Shown one piece after another: positions 32,111 through 45,063 of a stretch of DNA of 64,000 nt. The stretch lies in NCBI GenBank assembly GCA_030141605.1, contig JAQGDQ010000806.1:29563-93562 (forward strand). Reading direction: 5' to 3'. Within the stretch, counting starts at the first letter, position 1. Every line of letters begins with the position of its first letter. The notes under the pieces are model-generated. The model saw nothing but the letters and a program-made list of their open reading frames with translations. It was not told where the DNA came from and did not search any database. The DNA is from Tubiluchus corallicola (lineage: Eukaryota; Priapulida; Priapulimorpha; Priapulimorphida; Tubiluchidae). Made by a program: the position numbers and the translations under genes.

Positions 32111-32959
32111 GTTACACAGTTTTGCGAGAAAATCTGGAAATGGAATATTGAAATATGTGTGCTAAACTTTACCCCAGAGACCTTGACGAAGTACTTCAGG
32201 GGTGTTTTCATACACGCCAACCTTTGCGAAAGGATAACTGGCTAAAAATTTTGGCCTCCTCTATTCACCTTTATTCATCCATCTTTATTCACGTAGATTC
32301 TTAGAAATGTATTAGATAGTGTTTGCATGTTTGCAGGCTTACTGCTCACTGCCTAAAAATTCAAGCTTTGAAATTCAAGTGTGTAAATACTCTGCTATTT
32401 TGCTTAAATCTTTTCAGGTGTGGAATGCAGGCTTTGAAGTTTAAGCATGTAACCACTCTGCTTTATTTTCTTAAATCTTTCCCAAGAGCGTAATGCAGTC
32501 TTTGAAATCTATCTGCTTTATTTTCTTAACTCTTTTGGTCGGATCTTTCTCTAGGCTCCTAAGCTGATTTATTGACACAAGATATTTTTAAGTAAATTTC
32601 AGAGATTTCTTACATCGCAACACAAACAAAACAAAAAAATGTTTATAGGCCTCTGATTCAAAAGCTCTTTCTTTTTGCAGGGGTAGCAGTTGTTGAGTGG
32701 TTGATTTGCTCAAGAATGTAATAATTTGAAAAAAGTTTTTGTTCACTGCAAGTTTACAGGAAACTATTAATCCTTTAATCAAGGCAGATAGGGTTTGAAA
32801 TGCGTTGAAATAATATACAAAAAATTTCTCCCCCAGAATTTTCAATAATATCTGGTTAACACAGTTTCATATGTAACAGTATCAGCAGATTTGGCAAAAT
32901 GTTAATTTTTCACTGGAAAAAAATGTTCCAAAATCTTTCTCAGTTCTAGGGAATTCGGT
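32111..32959. other. No feature recognised, short internal similarity
   Basis: Loosely repeated phrases TTCAGGTGTGGAATGCAG and CTCTGCT(A/T)T occur here and at about 34540-34640. No gene or transposon terminus is seen. Confidence 0.45.
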
Positions 32960-34170
32960 TTATTCAATTTTCCTTACTTAACACTTTCCCTGGAGTAATT
33001 CCCAGGTGTTCGGGGAGGGTAATTTACACAGGATGTTAAAATGTGGGAAAACATTTTTCTTTGCATCAGAACCACTCTCAGCAATTATCATAGTTCAAAA
33101 TCAACAACAGAATCTTAGAATTCCACATGTAAAGAGCCTTTTGTTCAGGTGGCTGAGCACTTAAAATGTTCTCCGTCTTATAAAGAGCCTTTTGTTCAGG
33201 TGGCTGAGCGCTTAAAACTTTCTCCGTCTTATCCAAACAGCAATTATTGTTAGGCGGTCTCACCCTTTATTATCACAAGAAAAGCTTTTAGCCCAATATT
33301 TGCTATACAAACAGTTTGAAAAGCTTTCAAATCTAAAAAGACATTCCTTTCAATCTTAACAAAACATGTTTCCCAGGGGGATATATTATGACAAGCATTA
33401 CTTCCAACAGAAATAATAGGACACACCTGCGCTTTGATAACAAAGCTTTATTTCCAGCTCTCAAAGGAAACTACATTTAAGCTTCTGTCACTAATTAACA
33501 ATAATGGAAAAGTTAAGAGGTTTACTTGATAAGTAGCAAGAGAGGAAGTAATGCACTACAGATACTTGCAGCTAAATGGATGGGTGGTTGCTGTGACAAT
33601 TTCATCTATTATGTTATTTTTTACAGTACATAGAAACATGGAAACAGAGAATAAGGCAGTTCTACCAGCTCAGGTTCTATGAAAATGTCTGCAAAAATTA
33701 TTCCCATCATTGGGGTTTTAAGTAATACCTTTGTACCAAAACAGCGAACATTAGTATGAAAACGGATATTTCTCCCCATTCATTTTTGGCTAGTGTACAT
33801 GGATGGAGAATATATTTTACCAAAACATGTGGGTCTGTGTAGAGCGTGGCAGAGACAAGGTGCACTCGCATACATGCTAGAGCAGTGAGTGTAGTGATGC
33901 GTGCATGGAAGCAACGTCGCACATGAGAGCTCATGTGTAAGAGTGACTGACAGCACGTGAGTGCAGCATGCATGTCTACTAATGGCGGATACTCCAATTA
34001 GGTGGATAGCGTATGGTAGTGTAAATCAGCCCTCTAGTGTGCAAAACCACAACTAACGCAAGAGCTACAATATGTCACCATAAAAGGCCATTACGAGTCA
34101 ATACATTAGCAAAGTTAATCAGAAGTGGTACACAGTAAATTTTTACACGATCAATGATAACAACAAATTA
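32960..34170. repeat. Dispersed repeat R, near-complete copy
   Basis: About 1.2 kb, closely similar in direct orientation to 57760-58870 and more distantly to 34640-35830. Landmarks in order: CATTCCCAGGTGTTCGG-like start, the 51-bp tandem unit (two copies from 33131), CAAACAGCAATTATTGTTAGGCGG, CAAGCATTAC(T/A)TCCAAC, AGAATAAGGCAGTTCTACC, and the TGCGTGCATGGAAGCAACG block. No known transposon ends or proteins. Confidence 0.8.
33131..33232. repeat. 51-bp tandem unit, two copies
   Basis: Units start at 33131 and 33182 (AAAGAGCCTTTTGTTCAGG). The homologous position has three copies at 57915-58067 and one at 34777. The unit is a multiple of three, giving an in-frame 17-residue repeat on the minus strand. 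Confidence 0.88.
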
Positions 34171-34639
34171 ACATTAAAGATTTTAGGAACAGCACAAAAT
34201 TGGGCAAAAATTTTAACACTATTTTAAAAAAGTTGTAGAAACCAAACTGGGACACAGTCGTTACAGCGCTGATCTACTCCTGGGTCAGACTCAGACTTAG
34301 ATTTAGTATTATGTATTTTTAATCAAAATTAAAATGCAATCTTTGAAGTAATGTCCTAATAGTAAAGGCTTGTCCTCATATAACATGTCCTCAAATAAAT
34401 GCAATAATCAGAAGTGGTTATTGTTTCCCTTTTCTTTGCAGGAAAGCTTGTGTAAATTTAGAAGAATGTCGTACATTACTATTAACATTGTCTGTGTTTG
34501 CTGTTCTTTATTTTACCTTTCCTAGGAGCGCAATTGAAGCTTTGAAATTCAGGTGTGTAAATACTCTGCTATGTTTTCTTAAATCTTTCCCAGGTGTGGA
34601 ATGCAGTCTTTGAATTTTGTGCTTTATTTTCTTAACTCT

Positions 34640-36060
34640 TTCGATGGCGTCATTCCCAGGTGTTCAGGTGTGGTTAATTTACACAAGATGTTAAAATGTG
34701 GGAAAATATTTTTCTTTGCTTCAGAGCCACTTTAACCCTGCTCTAAATCAATAAGGAAACTTGAACAAAACAGAATGTAAAGAGTCTTTTGTTAACGTTT
34801 CTGAGCACTTAAAGCTTTCTCCATTTTATCCAAACTACAATTATTATTAAGCAGTCTCACCCTTTGTTATCATAAGAAAAGCTTTTACCCCAATGTTTGC
34901 TATACAAACACTTTGAAAAGCTTTCAAATCTAAAAAGACATTCCTTTCAATCTTAACAAAACATCTTACTGCGTATTTCCCGGGGGGATATATTATGACA
35001 AGCATTACTTCCAACAAAAATAATAGAACACACCCGTGCTTTGATAACAAAGCTTTATTTCAAGCTCTCAAACGAAACCGCTTTTGATCTTCTGTCACTT
35101 ATTGAAAATAATAGAAAAAGAGAGGTTTACTTGAAAAGGAGCAAGGGAGAAAGTTATGCACTACAGAATCTTGTAGCGAAATAGATAGGTAGCTGCTGTG
35201 ACAAGTTCGTCTATTATCTTATTTTTTACAGTACATAGAAATGTCGAAACAGAGAATAAGGCAGTTCTACCAGCTCAGATTTCTATAAAAACGTCTGCAA
35301 AAATGATTACCATCATTGGTGTTTTCAGTAAAACCTTTGTAAAAAAGGTATCAACAAATTCTCATGCCTTTTCGTACTGAGAAAATAAATATGTGCAAAA
35401 TAAGGAAAAATACAAGCCAACATCAGTTATATTTGCCAGTGTATCAAGAAAATACAAATTTATTTAAGAATCAGGTTTTTTTATTTTTTTCCCAGGAATT
35501 TAATAAAACATTTGTCAGACATTTCCGTTGTGCAGCCTTTGTTATTATTTCTCCGCTTTCATTTTTGGTTAGTGTACATACACTGAAACGTGAAAATATT
35601 TTGCCTAAACATGCAGGTCTCTGCAGAGCATGGTAGAGACATGGTGTACTCTCATACTCTCAAGGAAGCATTGATGCACATGAGCGGTCATGAGAGTGAT
35701 TGACAGTGCTGCAGTGCAGCGTGTCTGGTAATGGCGGACATTCGAACTGGCCGAATAGCTTTGATTAATGGTCCGTCAGCCATCTAGTGTGCAAAATCAC
35801 AACTAATGCAACAGGAGCAATATGTTACCATAAAAAATTCATGGCAAGACAACAAGTTATCCAAATGAATCAGAACTAGTTTCAGTAAATTTTTAGATGA
35901 TTAATGACAAATTATTACTTCAAAGAATTTTGTGCACAGCAAAAATTGACCAAAAATGTTAACACTACATTAGGAAAATTGTATAATATAAACTGGTACA
36001 TAGTCGGTACAGCATGACTCTAACCTGCGGGTTAAACTGAGCAAGTGACATAACACATAA
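34640..36060. repeat. Dispersed repeat R, diverged copy
   Basis: Same landmark order as 32960-34170 but with only one copy of the 51-bp unit and more differences. It lies head-to-tail after that copy, so the pair forms a diverged tandem of about 1.7-kb period. Confidence 0.7.
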
Positions 36061-37084
36061 GTGTCAAAAAATCTTAGTGTACAGTTTGGTGTAATACGTT
36101 GTCTCGTATAAATTTGTTTGTGTGTTCACCCAAGAATAGCCAATTTTCTCCTGAAAAGTCATAGGTCATACGTCACCTATTTTGAATGGTGCATTCGGGA
36201 ACGAGTTAAAGTTCACGACTTCCTTTCTAATAAAATCCATGTCTGAAGTTACATTTCCGTTAGAACATGTTTTGTTCCTGACGCGCGGGCTAAACAACTT
36301 TGTTAGCAATAGCTTCTTTGAATATCATGTCGTTTCTGTGACCCTGAATTTCAAAACAATACTTCACAGGGAAATGTGACACGTGATAATCAAACAAATG
36401 CTGCCAAACAATGACTAAACAAACAAAATGATATCTATGTAGTGGCAAATGAGTTTAGATTTGCATGAAAGAAGTAGTTTAAAGTAAAGACAGTTAATGG
36501 TAAAAACATTTATTCAATACTGATATTGTAATTGAATTTTAATGACAACAGGCTTGGTGCCTGGGGATTAATATTAGAAGGACAATCTCTGTCTTCAGGA
36601 AGGAAATCACTTAGAGTATGACCATTTCATATGGATCCTCGTCTGGCTATGTGATTGAACATTTAAAATTGCCTGTGTCTTGTTCATACAGTTATTATTA
36701 ATATGCAGCCTCGACTATTTTAAAAAGCTTTGAAGTAAAAAAAACTCCAGCTCAGTTATTGTGCTTATGAATCATTTTAATCTTATCAAAATGTAGCATT
36801 ACCCAAGCAGTTATTTTATTACAAACCTTACTTCAAAGATTGCGTATTAAATAGATTTTAAATGAATAATACTATAACTAAAAAGAATGATTTTCTCATC
36901 TAATTGACATACTCTTTAATTACTGTTCTTAGTTAATTATTATTTTTTCGTTTAATTCTGCATTTACAACTTTCTTTTTCTTGTTCGATTTTTGTACTTT
37001 ATTTCAGGTTTTTCACACAAAATCGAAGATGCACTGCCGATTTTGCTAATATTAGTTTGGGCGCATCCTCAGTAAGGTTTTGTT
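36061..37084. other. No gene recognised
   Basis: AT-rich sequence with weak similarity to parts of repeat R (AAAGCTTTGAAGTAAAAA, CTTACTTCAAAGATTG). No supported gene. Confidence 0.45.
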
Positions 37085-37640
37085 TCATTTACTCTTAATT
37101 CAGTTTGACCCATGGTTTAAGTTTAACCCATGGAATAGCGCTGGCACTGTGCTGACTGTACATCAGTTTGCAATCTGCGTTTTTTATTGTACAATTTTGC
37201 GTTGTACACAAAAGTCTTTAAAGCAGTAACTTATTGAATCATTAATCATATAAAAAAATACTGTGCATCAATTCTGATGCACTTGGGTAACTTGTTGTCT
37301 TGTAATAGAATTTCTACAGTAACTATAACACATCGTGGGTCTAAGGACTAATTTGTTTAGTTGTTCTCTAAATCTTTGTATAAAATTTGAGGGATGCGTT
37401 GGGGTTCGAACATTTTTATCATGCTTATTTAGTCAGAACGCCAAACATATTAAACAAGAAAGTGATTAATCATACAGCAAATGTAGATAGTATTATTGCA
37501 AAAATCAATACGACAAAGTATTAAATCGTTGCAATCATAGTATCGATAAACATAAAAATAAACACTATTATCATTAAGAAAATCACTTCCACTGGAGATG
37601 TTTACATTCACTGGGTTAAACGAATCAACTTTTAACGCCA
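37085..37640. repeat. Inverted repeat D, arm 1
   Basis: About 550 bp that is the reverse complement, with modest divergence, of 46385-46920. Landmarks: CACATCGTGGGTCTAAGGAC, TTTGTTTAGTTGTTCTC, TTATTTAGTCAGAACGCC, CTGGGTTAAACGAATCA. Confidence 0.85.
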
Positions 37641-40440
37641 TATTATGTCACTAATCTATAAGTCGGCTCATACCTTTGTGCTTTTGTGCTGACGTTAGCT
37701 CACCTCTGAACTTCCAGATCAGCAGCTATTAACAATCGTCAGCCTCCCAAACCTGTCCACAACAGTGGAAAGTGGATTCACAATTTTGATCCAAATGATC
37801 ACCACTGTGTTCTACTAGTTTAACTTCACTAGTTCTGTGATATCTAACTTTAACGTTTTCAAAGAACAATAGGTAAACACGTAAACTTATGCAGAGGGAG
37901 CAACTTGTTTACGTTTTTACATTATACAAAAACTGCATGATTGTTGTTAGAGTCAAAATGTTAAAAAGATGAGGAAAAGTGTTCGAAAGTTGAATCTCAG
38001 GGGAGAAAATCAAAGCCTAACAGCCCGTCGTTTAAAAATAAGTAAAATTTTTTATTCCTTCTGTGATCATGCTGTTTACTGAATGGCAGTCACTTTAGGC
38101 ATTTGTGATTTATGTCATTAAAAAGTTTTTGATGAAATCACTTTAATGGGATACAGTAAATGATGTGAACTTAATGTTGTTCTCTAGATTAGCATCCCTT
38201 TAAACTAAAAACTGCTTTTTTGAGATATTCTTCTTTTGGCTTATAAAAATTGTGCATACGTAGACACTATTAACAGACTTAAAAATATTATCATTATAGT
38301 TAGTCCGGCGTCCTCAAAAGTTTTTGAACCTCTGCTGCTTGATATTGGTTGCCCAGCAACTAATGGACAAAGCAAAGTACGTAACAGCAGTCTACGTCAT
38401 CACTTGCTCCTCATACACATTGTATCAAATCTGCAAAAAAAGCTCAGTAACTGTGGCGAATTTAATGTTAAAGAATTTTCGTGTGGTCGATTTACACCAA
38501 ATTTAATAATATAGGAAATATGTTCAATTCTCTGACAGTTCGCATTTTCAGAGGATTATTTTCCAGGCGTCTTTTCCCAGGTGTTCGAGTGTGGTTATCC
38601 AAGAACCTAAATAATGGAAAATTACTGGATACTAGCCGCCAGTGATTTAAATCATTAACAGGTTTTATAATTACAAACTTAAATTCTAGAAGACCACATA
38701 AGAGGCTTTGCGTTCATTTTGACTAATGTTTATTCACGCGATTGAGCGTGCTTTTAAACTTTCTCCTCTTATCCAAACCGCAATTATTATAACACAGTCT
38801 CGGGATTTATTATCATAACAGAAAAACGAGTTTTTACCATAGTCTTTGCAATGCAAGCATTTTGAAAAGCTTTTAAACTAATAACCCAAACTGAAATTTG
38901 AAATGAGATTATTATCCTTTCAATCTTATTAAAATATCGCATTGCATGTTTCCCAGAGAGCCATATTATTCCAAGCCTTGCTTCCAACAGAAACAATAAA
39001 ACACACCACTGCTTCCCAGGGTGTTGTATTATTCCATGCATAACCTCCAACTGAAACAATAGAACCTTCCAGTGCTGTGATAGTAATACTTCACTGCTCT
39101 CAGATGGAGGTAATTTTTAACTTCTGCCTCTTAATAAGATAATGGAATAAGTTGTAAAGTGACGTGAGGAGTCGCTATCAATAAAAGTTGCGCATTATGA
39201 AAATTTGCAATCAAAAGGATGAGCAACTGCAGAAAAAAGCTCGTCTATCATGTTTCCTGGATGTTTCCCTGGTTTATGGCTATGACAACTCTTCTAGTTC
39301 AGGTAATGTTCTTGCAAAATCATGTTCTGCATGAAAGTAGAATTTTCATTTACCTGAAATTTTGTCCGAACTCTTGTCACTAATTTTGTTTTATGTACTC
39401 CATGTAAATTAATATAATGCATGAAGAATTTTGAGGTTTTGTTAGAGAAATAATTCATATACTTGGTTTTTCTTTTAATATATTTTTACTGTGCTTGCAC
39501 GTGTTATGTACTATCACTTGTTTGCTAATGTTGATGTTATTTTGATTTGTTATGATTTCGTTTGTTTAAAATTTGCTTTGTTAAATTTTGTTTGTTAGAT
39601 AATCTTAAGTATGAAACTGTTTTCGGTTTTTTTATTTGGCGTTTTTCTTTACAATTAAGCCAATGCTTTGTTACAGATGTAAAAACTCTAAGGCCTGAAG
39701 ATTAGTGTGACAATTATTATATTATTTGAAGGTCTGCAAACACAATATAATTATCTAAATATAATCAGACAGCACGGCGAATATATTTTATTAAAATTTC
39801 ATGCAAAAAAAACTAATTTCAGAATAATAATCTTTTAAATTTTTCAATGAATAAATTAATTATTTCAGTTCTCCTTTTAGGAAATTGCCCAAACTAACAA
39901 TGTGGTAGAATTGTATGTAATAGTGAATATAGCAGAAAATGCATTAAACTGAAATTTTTTGCGTAAGTAGCTGACATCTTTGCCTAAATAATTTCTTCTA
40001 CAAAATTATTGATTGTTTTTATTTAAAACGAATTTTTCAAAGTCAATCTTCTGTCTATTTACACATTTTGTAAAACTCTTTGCAATTTATATTTTAATTA
40101 ATGTATAACTTAATTCTTAACGTTTTTGCATATTTTATTATATTGTATTTATATTGGTTGCATTTTGTATACAATTTTAATTTAGTTTTAAGTTTATGAC
40201 ACCATTTTTATCAGTTTTTCTAAACTGGTTACATACAATTTTTAATGTAAATATGATTTTAATTTTATGTTTACGCTGTATGTAACATTTTAGCAATAAA
40301 AGATACTAATAATAATAGAAATAATAAAAAATGTCAGTCAACTAAAGCAACAAGGTTTTTCTTCTACAATTTTTCATTTTTAAATGTCAAAAACGTGGAA
40401 CAAAGACAAGTTAAGACAATAATTTCCTGTCAGACTGACA
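37641..40440. other. No gene; fragments of repeat R and a LINE-like 3' tail
   Basis: 38560-39120 carries a diverged segment of repeat R (TTCCCAGGTGTTCG, TCCAAACCGCAATTATTATAA). The stretch to about 40310 ends GCAATAAAAGATACTAATAATAATA, which looks like the 3' end of a retroposon, but no coding part is attached. Other small open frames here have no recognisable content. Confidence 0.4.
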
Positions 40441-40449
40441 CACCACTTA

Positions 40450-40690
40450 CTGACTGCATTATATCATTATTTGTGTCCTCCATTCGAATAACCTGCTCAT
40501 TTTTTGTAATACATATTATTTGTGCTTGTAATCTAAGAAGTCATGTAGCACCTCCATTTTAATTCTTTAAAAAAATGCAGCTGCCCTTTCAATTCACAAA
40601 ATCTGGTCTAATTTTTACTCAAAAGTTTCTCAAATCGTAATTGAAATCCACACTCTAAGAAAGTACATGAAATTTATGTAATGACGAATA
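40450..40690. repeat. Dispersed repeat E, copy 1
   Basis: Direct similarity to 46915-47140 (AAGAAGTCATGTAGCACCTCCATTTTAA, then ATGCAGCTGCCCTTT and TCTAAGAAAGTACAT). Confidence 0.8.
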
Positions 40691-40741
40691 AAATCAAATA
40701 ATTTACAACTATGCACAAAAAATAAAAAAAATTTGATTTAA

Positions 40742-41020
40742 TTAATATGGCCATGGATATATGAATTCTGAATTAGTGTGTATGTTGTCGTACCGGTGTG
40801 ATGGTATTTCATATCTGGTTAATATTAGTGATTTTAAATTTGTTTTAAATGCTGACAGGGACTTTATTTGTGTAACCTGTAATGGTAAAGAATTCCAAAC
40901 TAGAATTGCTTGTTTGATTACAGAGTTCATTCCGTAGTGGGTATTTGTCCTAATTTGTTTTAGATTGCTTGTTCTGGAATTAGCGATAGGATTCATTGCT
41001 TTAAATTTCTCGTTGGGCAA
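40742..41020 (-). pseudogene. LINE ORF2 C-terminal fragment
   Basis: A minus-strand open frame of 92 codons ends in the pattern N-L-K-Q-I-R-T-N-T-H-Y-G ... V-W-N-S-L-P-L-Q-V ... S-L-S-A-F-K-T-N-L-K-S-L. This is the extreme C-terminal signature of many CR1/RTE/Jockey-like ORF2 proteins (WN-LP, S--FK--LK). No RT or endonuclease domain is nearby, so it is a 5'-truncated insertion. The apparent ATG start has no meaning. Confidence 0.8.
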
Positions 41021-41389
41021 CTGCTATTTTACTGCTTTTAGCTGAAATTAAAATAGTTCGGAAATTGACAAAAAGCCGAGTAATTTGAAATGGTAATTGA
41101 CATTTATCGGCGTAACAAAACTCACTGATCACAATTAGTATCAGCATTGGTTTTTATCCCAGGCCTATTCCCGAGATAATGCTGCAGTTCATTCAACTTG
41201 GGTTTTTGCTGCTCAGCTGAATCTGACTGCATCACGTGTTCTGATTGAGCCATTGTTTAAGCAAGACAGGATAATTTTTTATATATGACTTCATTTTCAA
41301 GTACGGTAAAAAGTACACATTTTAACATGATTAATACAGCAAAAGCGTTTTTGGTAAATAAAGAAATAAATTAAAATCTTAATTGGTTT

Positions 41390-42960
41390 TAAAGCATACG
41401 TTCTGCATGTGGCTGCTGTTATGTACTTAAGATGTGCTTCAAATAAACATTTTTACAGATTATATTACTGGAATGGCGTCTCCATCACTCCAGAGTCTTA
41501 ACAATTTCACTCAGTATTTCTGGCCGGGCTGGTAGCTTTGGTATTACGATATCGCATTTTGCATTTAGCAAACTAGATGCAGTTTTTTTTTATAATTTTA
41601 TCTAAAAATTAATAATGCCAAGGAATTGCAGTGAAAATTTTAGTTAATGAGTAACGTTAAGGCATTGTTATGATTGTTAAACTTTTGGTGAATTGAATTT
41701 CTCAAATACGATTTGTAAACGTGATTCGTGGGCAAGAAGTGGAAAAGATCAATATTTTTCTACTAATTGCACCCAATAAATTCAGAACATCTTTCAAAGA
41801 CCCTTTAAATTTTATACGTCTATATTGATTTTCAAACAGAGACAAATAGTTTAACTTCTTTGTGTTAAACTCAGAAAAATGTTTTCACATGTTTCAGAAA
41901 TCTTAAGTAAACTAGTTGCGCCCTGTATAAATACTGGAACGAAAATTTTACTCATTTATAGGGCATCCGGTTCATTTAATTTTTCTTACTTAACTCTTCC
42001 CTGGGATCATTCCCAGGTGTTCAGGTGAGGGTAAATTACACAAGATGTTAAAATGTGGGAAAATATTTTTCTTTGCTTCTGAGCCACTTTAACCCTGCTT
42101 AAAATCAATAACAGAACTTGAACAAAACAGAATGTAAAAAGTCCTTTGTTAACATTGCTGCGCACTTAAAGCTTTCTCCATTTTATCCAAAAAGCAATTA
42201 TTATTAAGTGAATCTTTTTGTTTAGCTAAGCTGATAATCTAGAACTCCCAGTGAAAGAGTTAAGAAGAGATGGAAAGCAAACACAGACAAGAATTTCTAT
42301 AGAATGTAGAAGCTTTTTGTTTGTTTAAGCTGCCAACCTGGAACTCCCAGAGGAAGAGTTAACAAAAGATGGAAAGCAAATACATTGCTTAGGTTTAAGT
42401 GAGCCGTAAAATAATCACCAGTGATTTGGTGTAAGATTTTTGTTTTCTATGCGAACTATTAAAAATAATAGCGACGCTAAACTTTCTCATGAGAGGGGCA
42501 TTTTAACTAAATTGTGCTGCATGATAGTAACACATTTACAACTTATTGACATTATGTAATCTCTTTTGCCAATGATTTAGTATTTTTAATTCTACAAATT
42601 CGCAGGGTTTCACAAAAACATCAATATTCTCGGTTTTGTTTTGTCGTCAAACATGTCTCAATGAGGACTATTTCATCAAAACCGCTAATTTATTATTCAT
42701 GATTTATTATATAGTACTGAACAATATCCAAAATTTAACATGTTGGTTGAGTAAAATTCAATAAATTTTTGAGTTAATGCAAATTTCCAGATCATGGTTC
42801 ATGAAACTGCAGCTTTCTGTAAATATATAAAGTTGCTCAGACTAAAAACTTTCAAAGAAATTTTTAAAATCGTTTTTTTCGGTGCACTCAAGAGTGCAAT
42901 AACATTTTAAAATTAACGTAAAGAAATCAACACATGAGAAAACTCATGAAGAAGCGCCAG
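41390..42960. repeat. Segmental duplication F, copy 1
   Basis: Direct homology over about 1.5 kb to 55380-56890. Landmarks: TTCTGCATGT(G/A)GCTG, CTCAAATACGATTTGTAAAC, TTCTTTGTGTTAAACTCAGAAAAA, the CTGGAACTCCCAGAGGAAGAG block and GATTTGG. It contains a short segment of repeat R (42000-42210) that is absent at the corresponding place in copy 2, so R inserted or was lost after duplication. Confidence 0.78.
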
Positions 42961-43439
42961 GAATAGTAACGGAAAATAATTTCTTGATAATATAGCACGA
43001 TTTTCGAAAGTTTCTTAAAACATTGAAATAACCACAAAGGTGTAGGCTAAGAAAAGATATTCTACTTTTTTTGGGTAAAACTAACATCTGCATGCGATGA
43101 ATTTTCCTCAAACCCAATTCATGACTGACAAGTAAGGAGGTGTGAACAAACGTTATCGAAAATGTTGAACCCAAAAACCTTGTATGCACTTTATTATGAA
43201 AACTACTGCTTTTGTTTATTTGAAATTATATTGTCATTAGAGGTGTTGTTAATTAATTGTCTGTTAGCCTTGCTTTAGTTTATTCACGAGGTATATTATT
43301 GTAATATGTAGTATAATATTATCATGACTTTGGATTGCCTTGACCATGACAAAAGTGCAGTGACACACTGCAGTCTAAGGCCCTAATACATTCTTCAAAA
43401 ATGCAGGCAACATTCCAACAATTTCACTTTAAAATGTTA

Positions 43440-44900
43440 TTTATTGTTTGCTTCTGGTATCATTGTCATTTTCAAAGTGATTTTGTAGCTGTTATCATTA
43501 TCGCTATTATTAATGTTATTAATTTCTCGACATTCATATTTGGCTAGTGTATATGGACGGTGTAAATGTTTTGCCCAAACAGGCAGTCTGTGTAGAGCGT
43601 GGCAGAGACATGGTGCACTCTCACATGCTAGAGCAGTGAATGTAGCGATGCGTGCATGAAAGCAACGATGCACATGATAGCTCATGGGTAAGATTGATTG
43701 ACAGCATGCGTGTCTAGCAATGGCAGATGATCCAATTGGCTGAACAGCTTTGGGTAATATCAGTGAGCCATCTATTGTACAAAACCACAACTAACACATC
43801 TCCTACAATATGTTGCCTTAGAAAAAAATAATAATAAACAAACAGTAGTCGCTAAATGATAGTAGGTAGATTTAGTATTAAGTGTTTAAAATCAAAATTA
43901 ATATGCAGTCTTGACATAAGATTTGTAATCATATAACTGCTCCAATTAATCTGAATAGTATCGGGCAAAGTCAGGCTGCCATCTACTGTACAAAACTGCA
44001 ACTAATGTAACAGCTACAATATAACGTAATCGCTGCTTAGTGAGAGCAGTTTTTCCTGAACCCACGCGAAGTGCAGAAAATGCACACTGTCTTGAAGGAG
44101 TCAACCGAGTGAAACTGGGTTCTAGTTTATCAAATTAAAAGTATTGAGGGGACAAACCAAGTCGTACAAATAATGCTGACACTGGCTGATGTCTGACTAA
44201 AAAATGAGGGTCGAAAAAATCAATGCATTTATTGCCAAATTGAATAGTATGAGTTTGTTGTGATGATCACTAGCATGCACTAGAATTGAATGTGAAAATG
44301 CAGAATGTTCTAAAGTATAGTAGACAATCTTCTTACCTTGTGTATTGCACAGTGAATATTTACTGTAACATAGAAGCAATCGTAGATATACGAAATGCGC
44401 GTATTAGTTTCTAGATTGTTCTAGAATGAGGCAGAGCTGGCACTCATTATTGTTCTCAGATTCTGAGACTCTTAGATACACACACTTTCTCGCTTTCATG
44501 TTTCCAGATTATCACATTGACTTTGTACATATGTACATATTTTGAATTCCTTCACATTTTGTGTTGTGGAATTGTCACACAATAAACCTGTTTAATTGGA
44601 CAACGTGTTTTCTTGTTTTCTCTACGAGCTGTCCGAGAGAAAAAAACACAACAGAGTTGTGCCGAGATTGAGTGGCCTTAGACTGGATTCACAGGTTGAA
44701 ATAGCCATTTCTTTATGAATTGCAGTCGCTATGCATTCAAGGCAAAGTCAAATCAATAAAGCAAAAAATTAGAACTTTCAAAGAAAATATGGCATTTTTT
44801 TCAGTATCCAATTCTGTAAATCTTGACTATATTGTTTGCAAAATCTTAAGTTTTAAATCACGTCAGAAACATTTTCAACTATTATAAATTATTCATATTT
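43440..44900. repeat. Segmental duplication B, copy 1
   Basis: Matches 58560-59600 in order, and 47800-48330 in part: the AGAGCGTGGCAGAGACATGG block, CGATCGCTGCTTAGTGAGAGCAG, GAACCCACG and CATTCAAGGCAAAGTCAAATC. It contains the solo LTR at 44256-44653 and the empty Helitron site at 44880-44883. Confidence 0.8.
44251..44658. mobile_element. Solo LTR with 5-bp target duplication
   Basis: The element is 44256-44653 (398 bp), TGTTGTGATG... to ...CACAACA, flanked by GAGTT at 44251-44255 and 44654-44658. Same family as 884-1250. It contains an AATAAACCTG polyadenylation-like site and the shared 3' block TTGTTTTCTCTACGAGC. Confidence 0.9.
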
Positions 44901-45063
44901 ATCAAACTTATTTGTTAGTTTTACCTGGTTGCTGGCAGCACCTGGCTTTTTATATAGGTGTAAAACCATTTTTTACATCGGCCACGTCACGAGGCTCAAG
45001 AAGATTGTGTTCAGTTATGCTGTTAGACGGCAAATAATGACAACCTCCAGCTGTGATGATGGC

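Noticed and set aside
38236-38514. Plus-strand 92-codon frame as a host exon
   Set aside because: No recognisable domain, no convincing splice sites and it lies among repeats; left unassigned.
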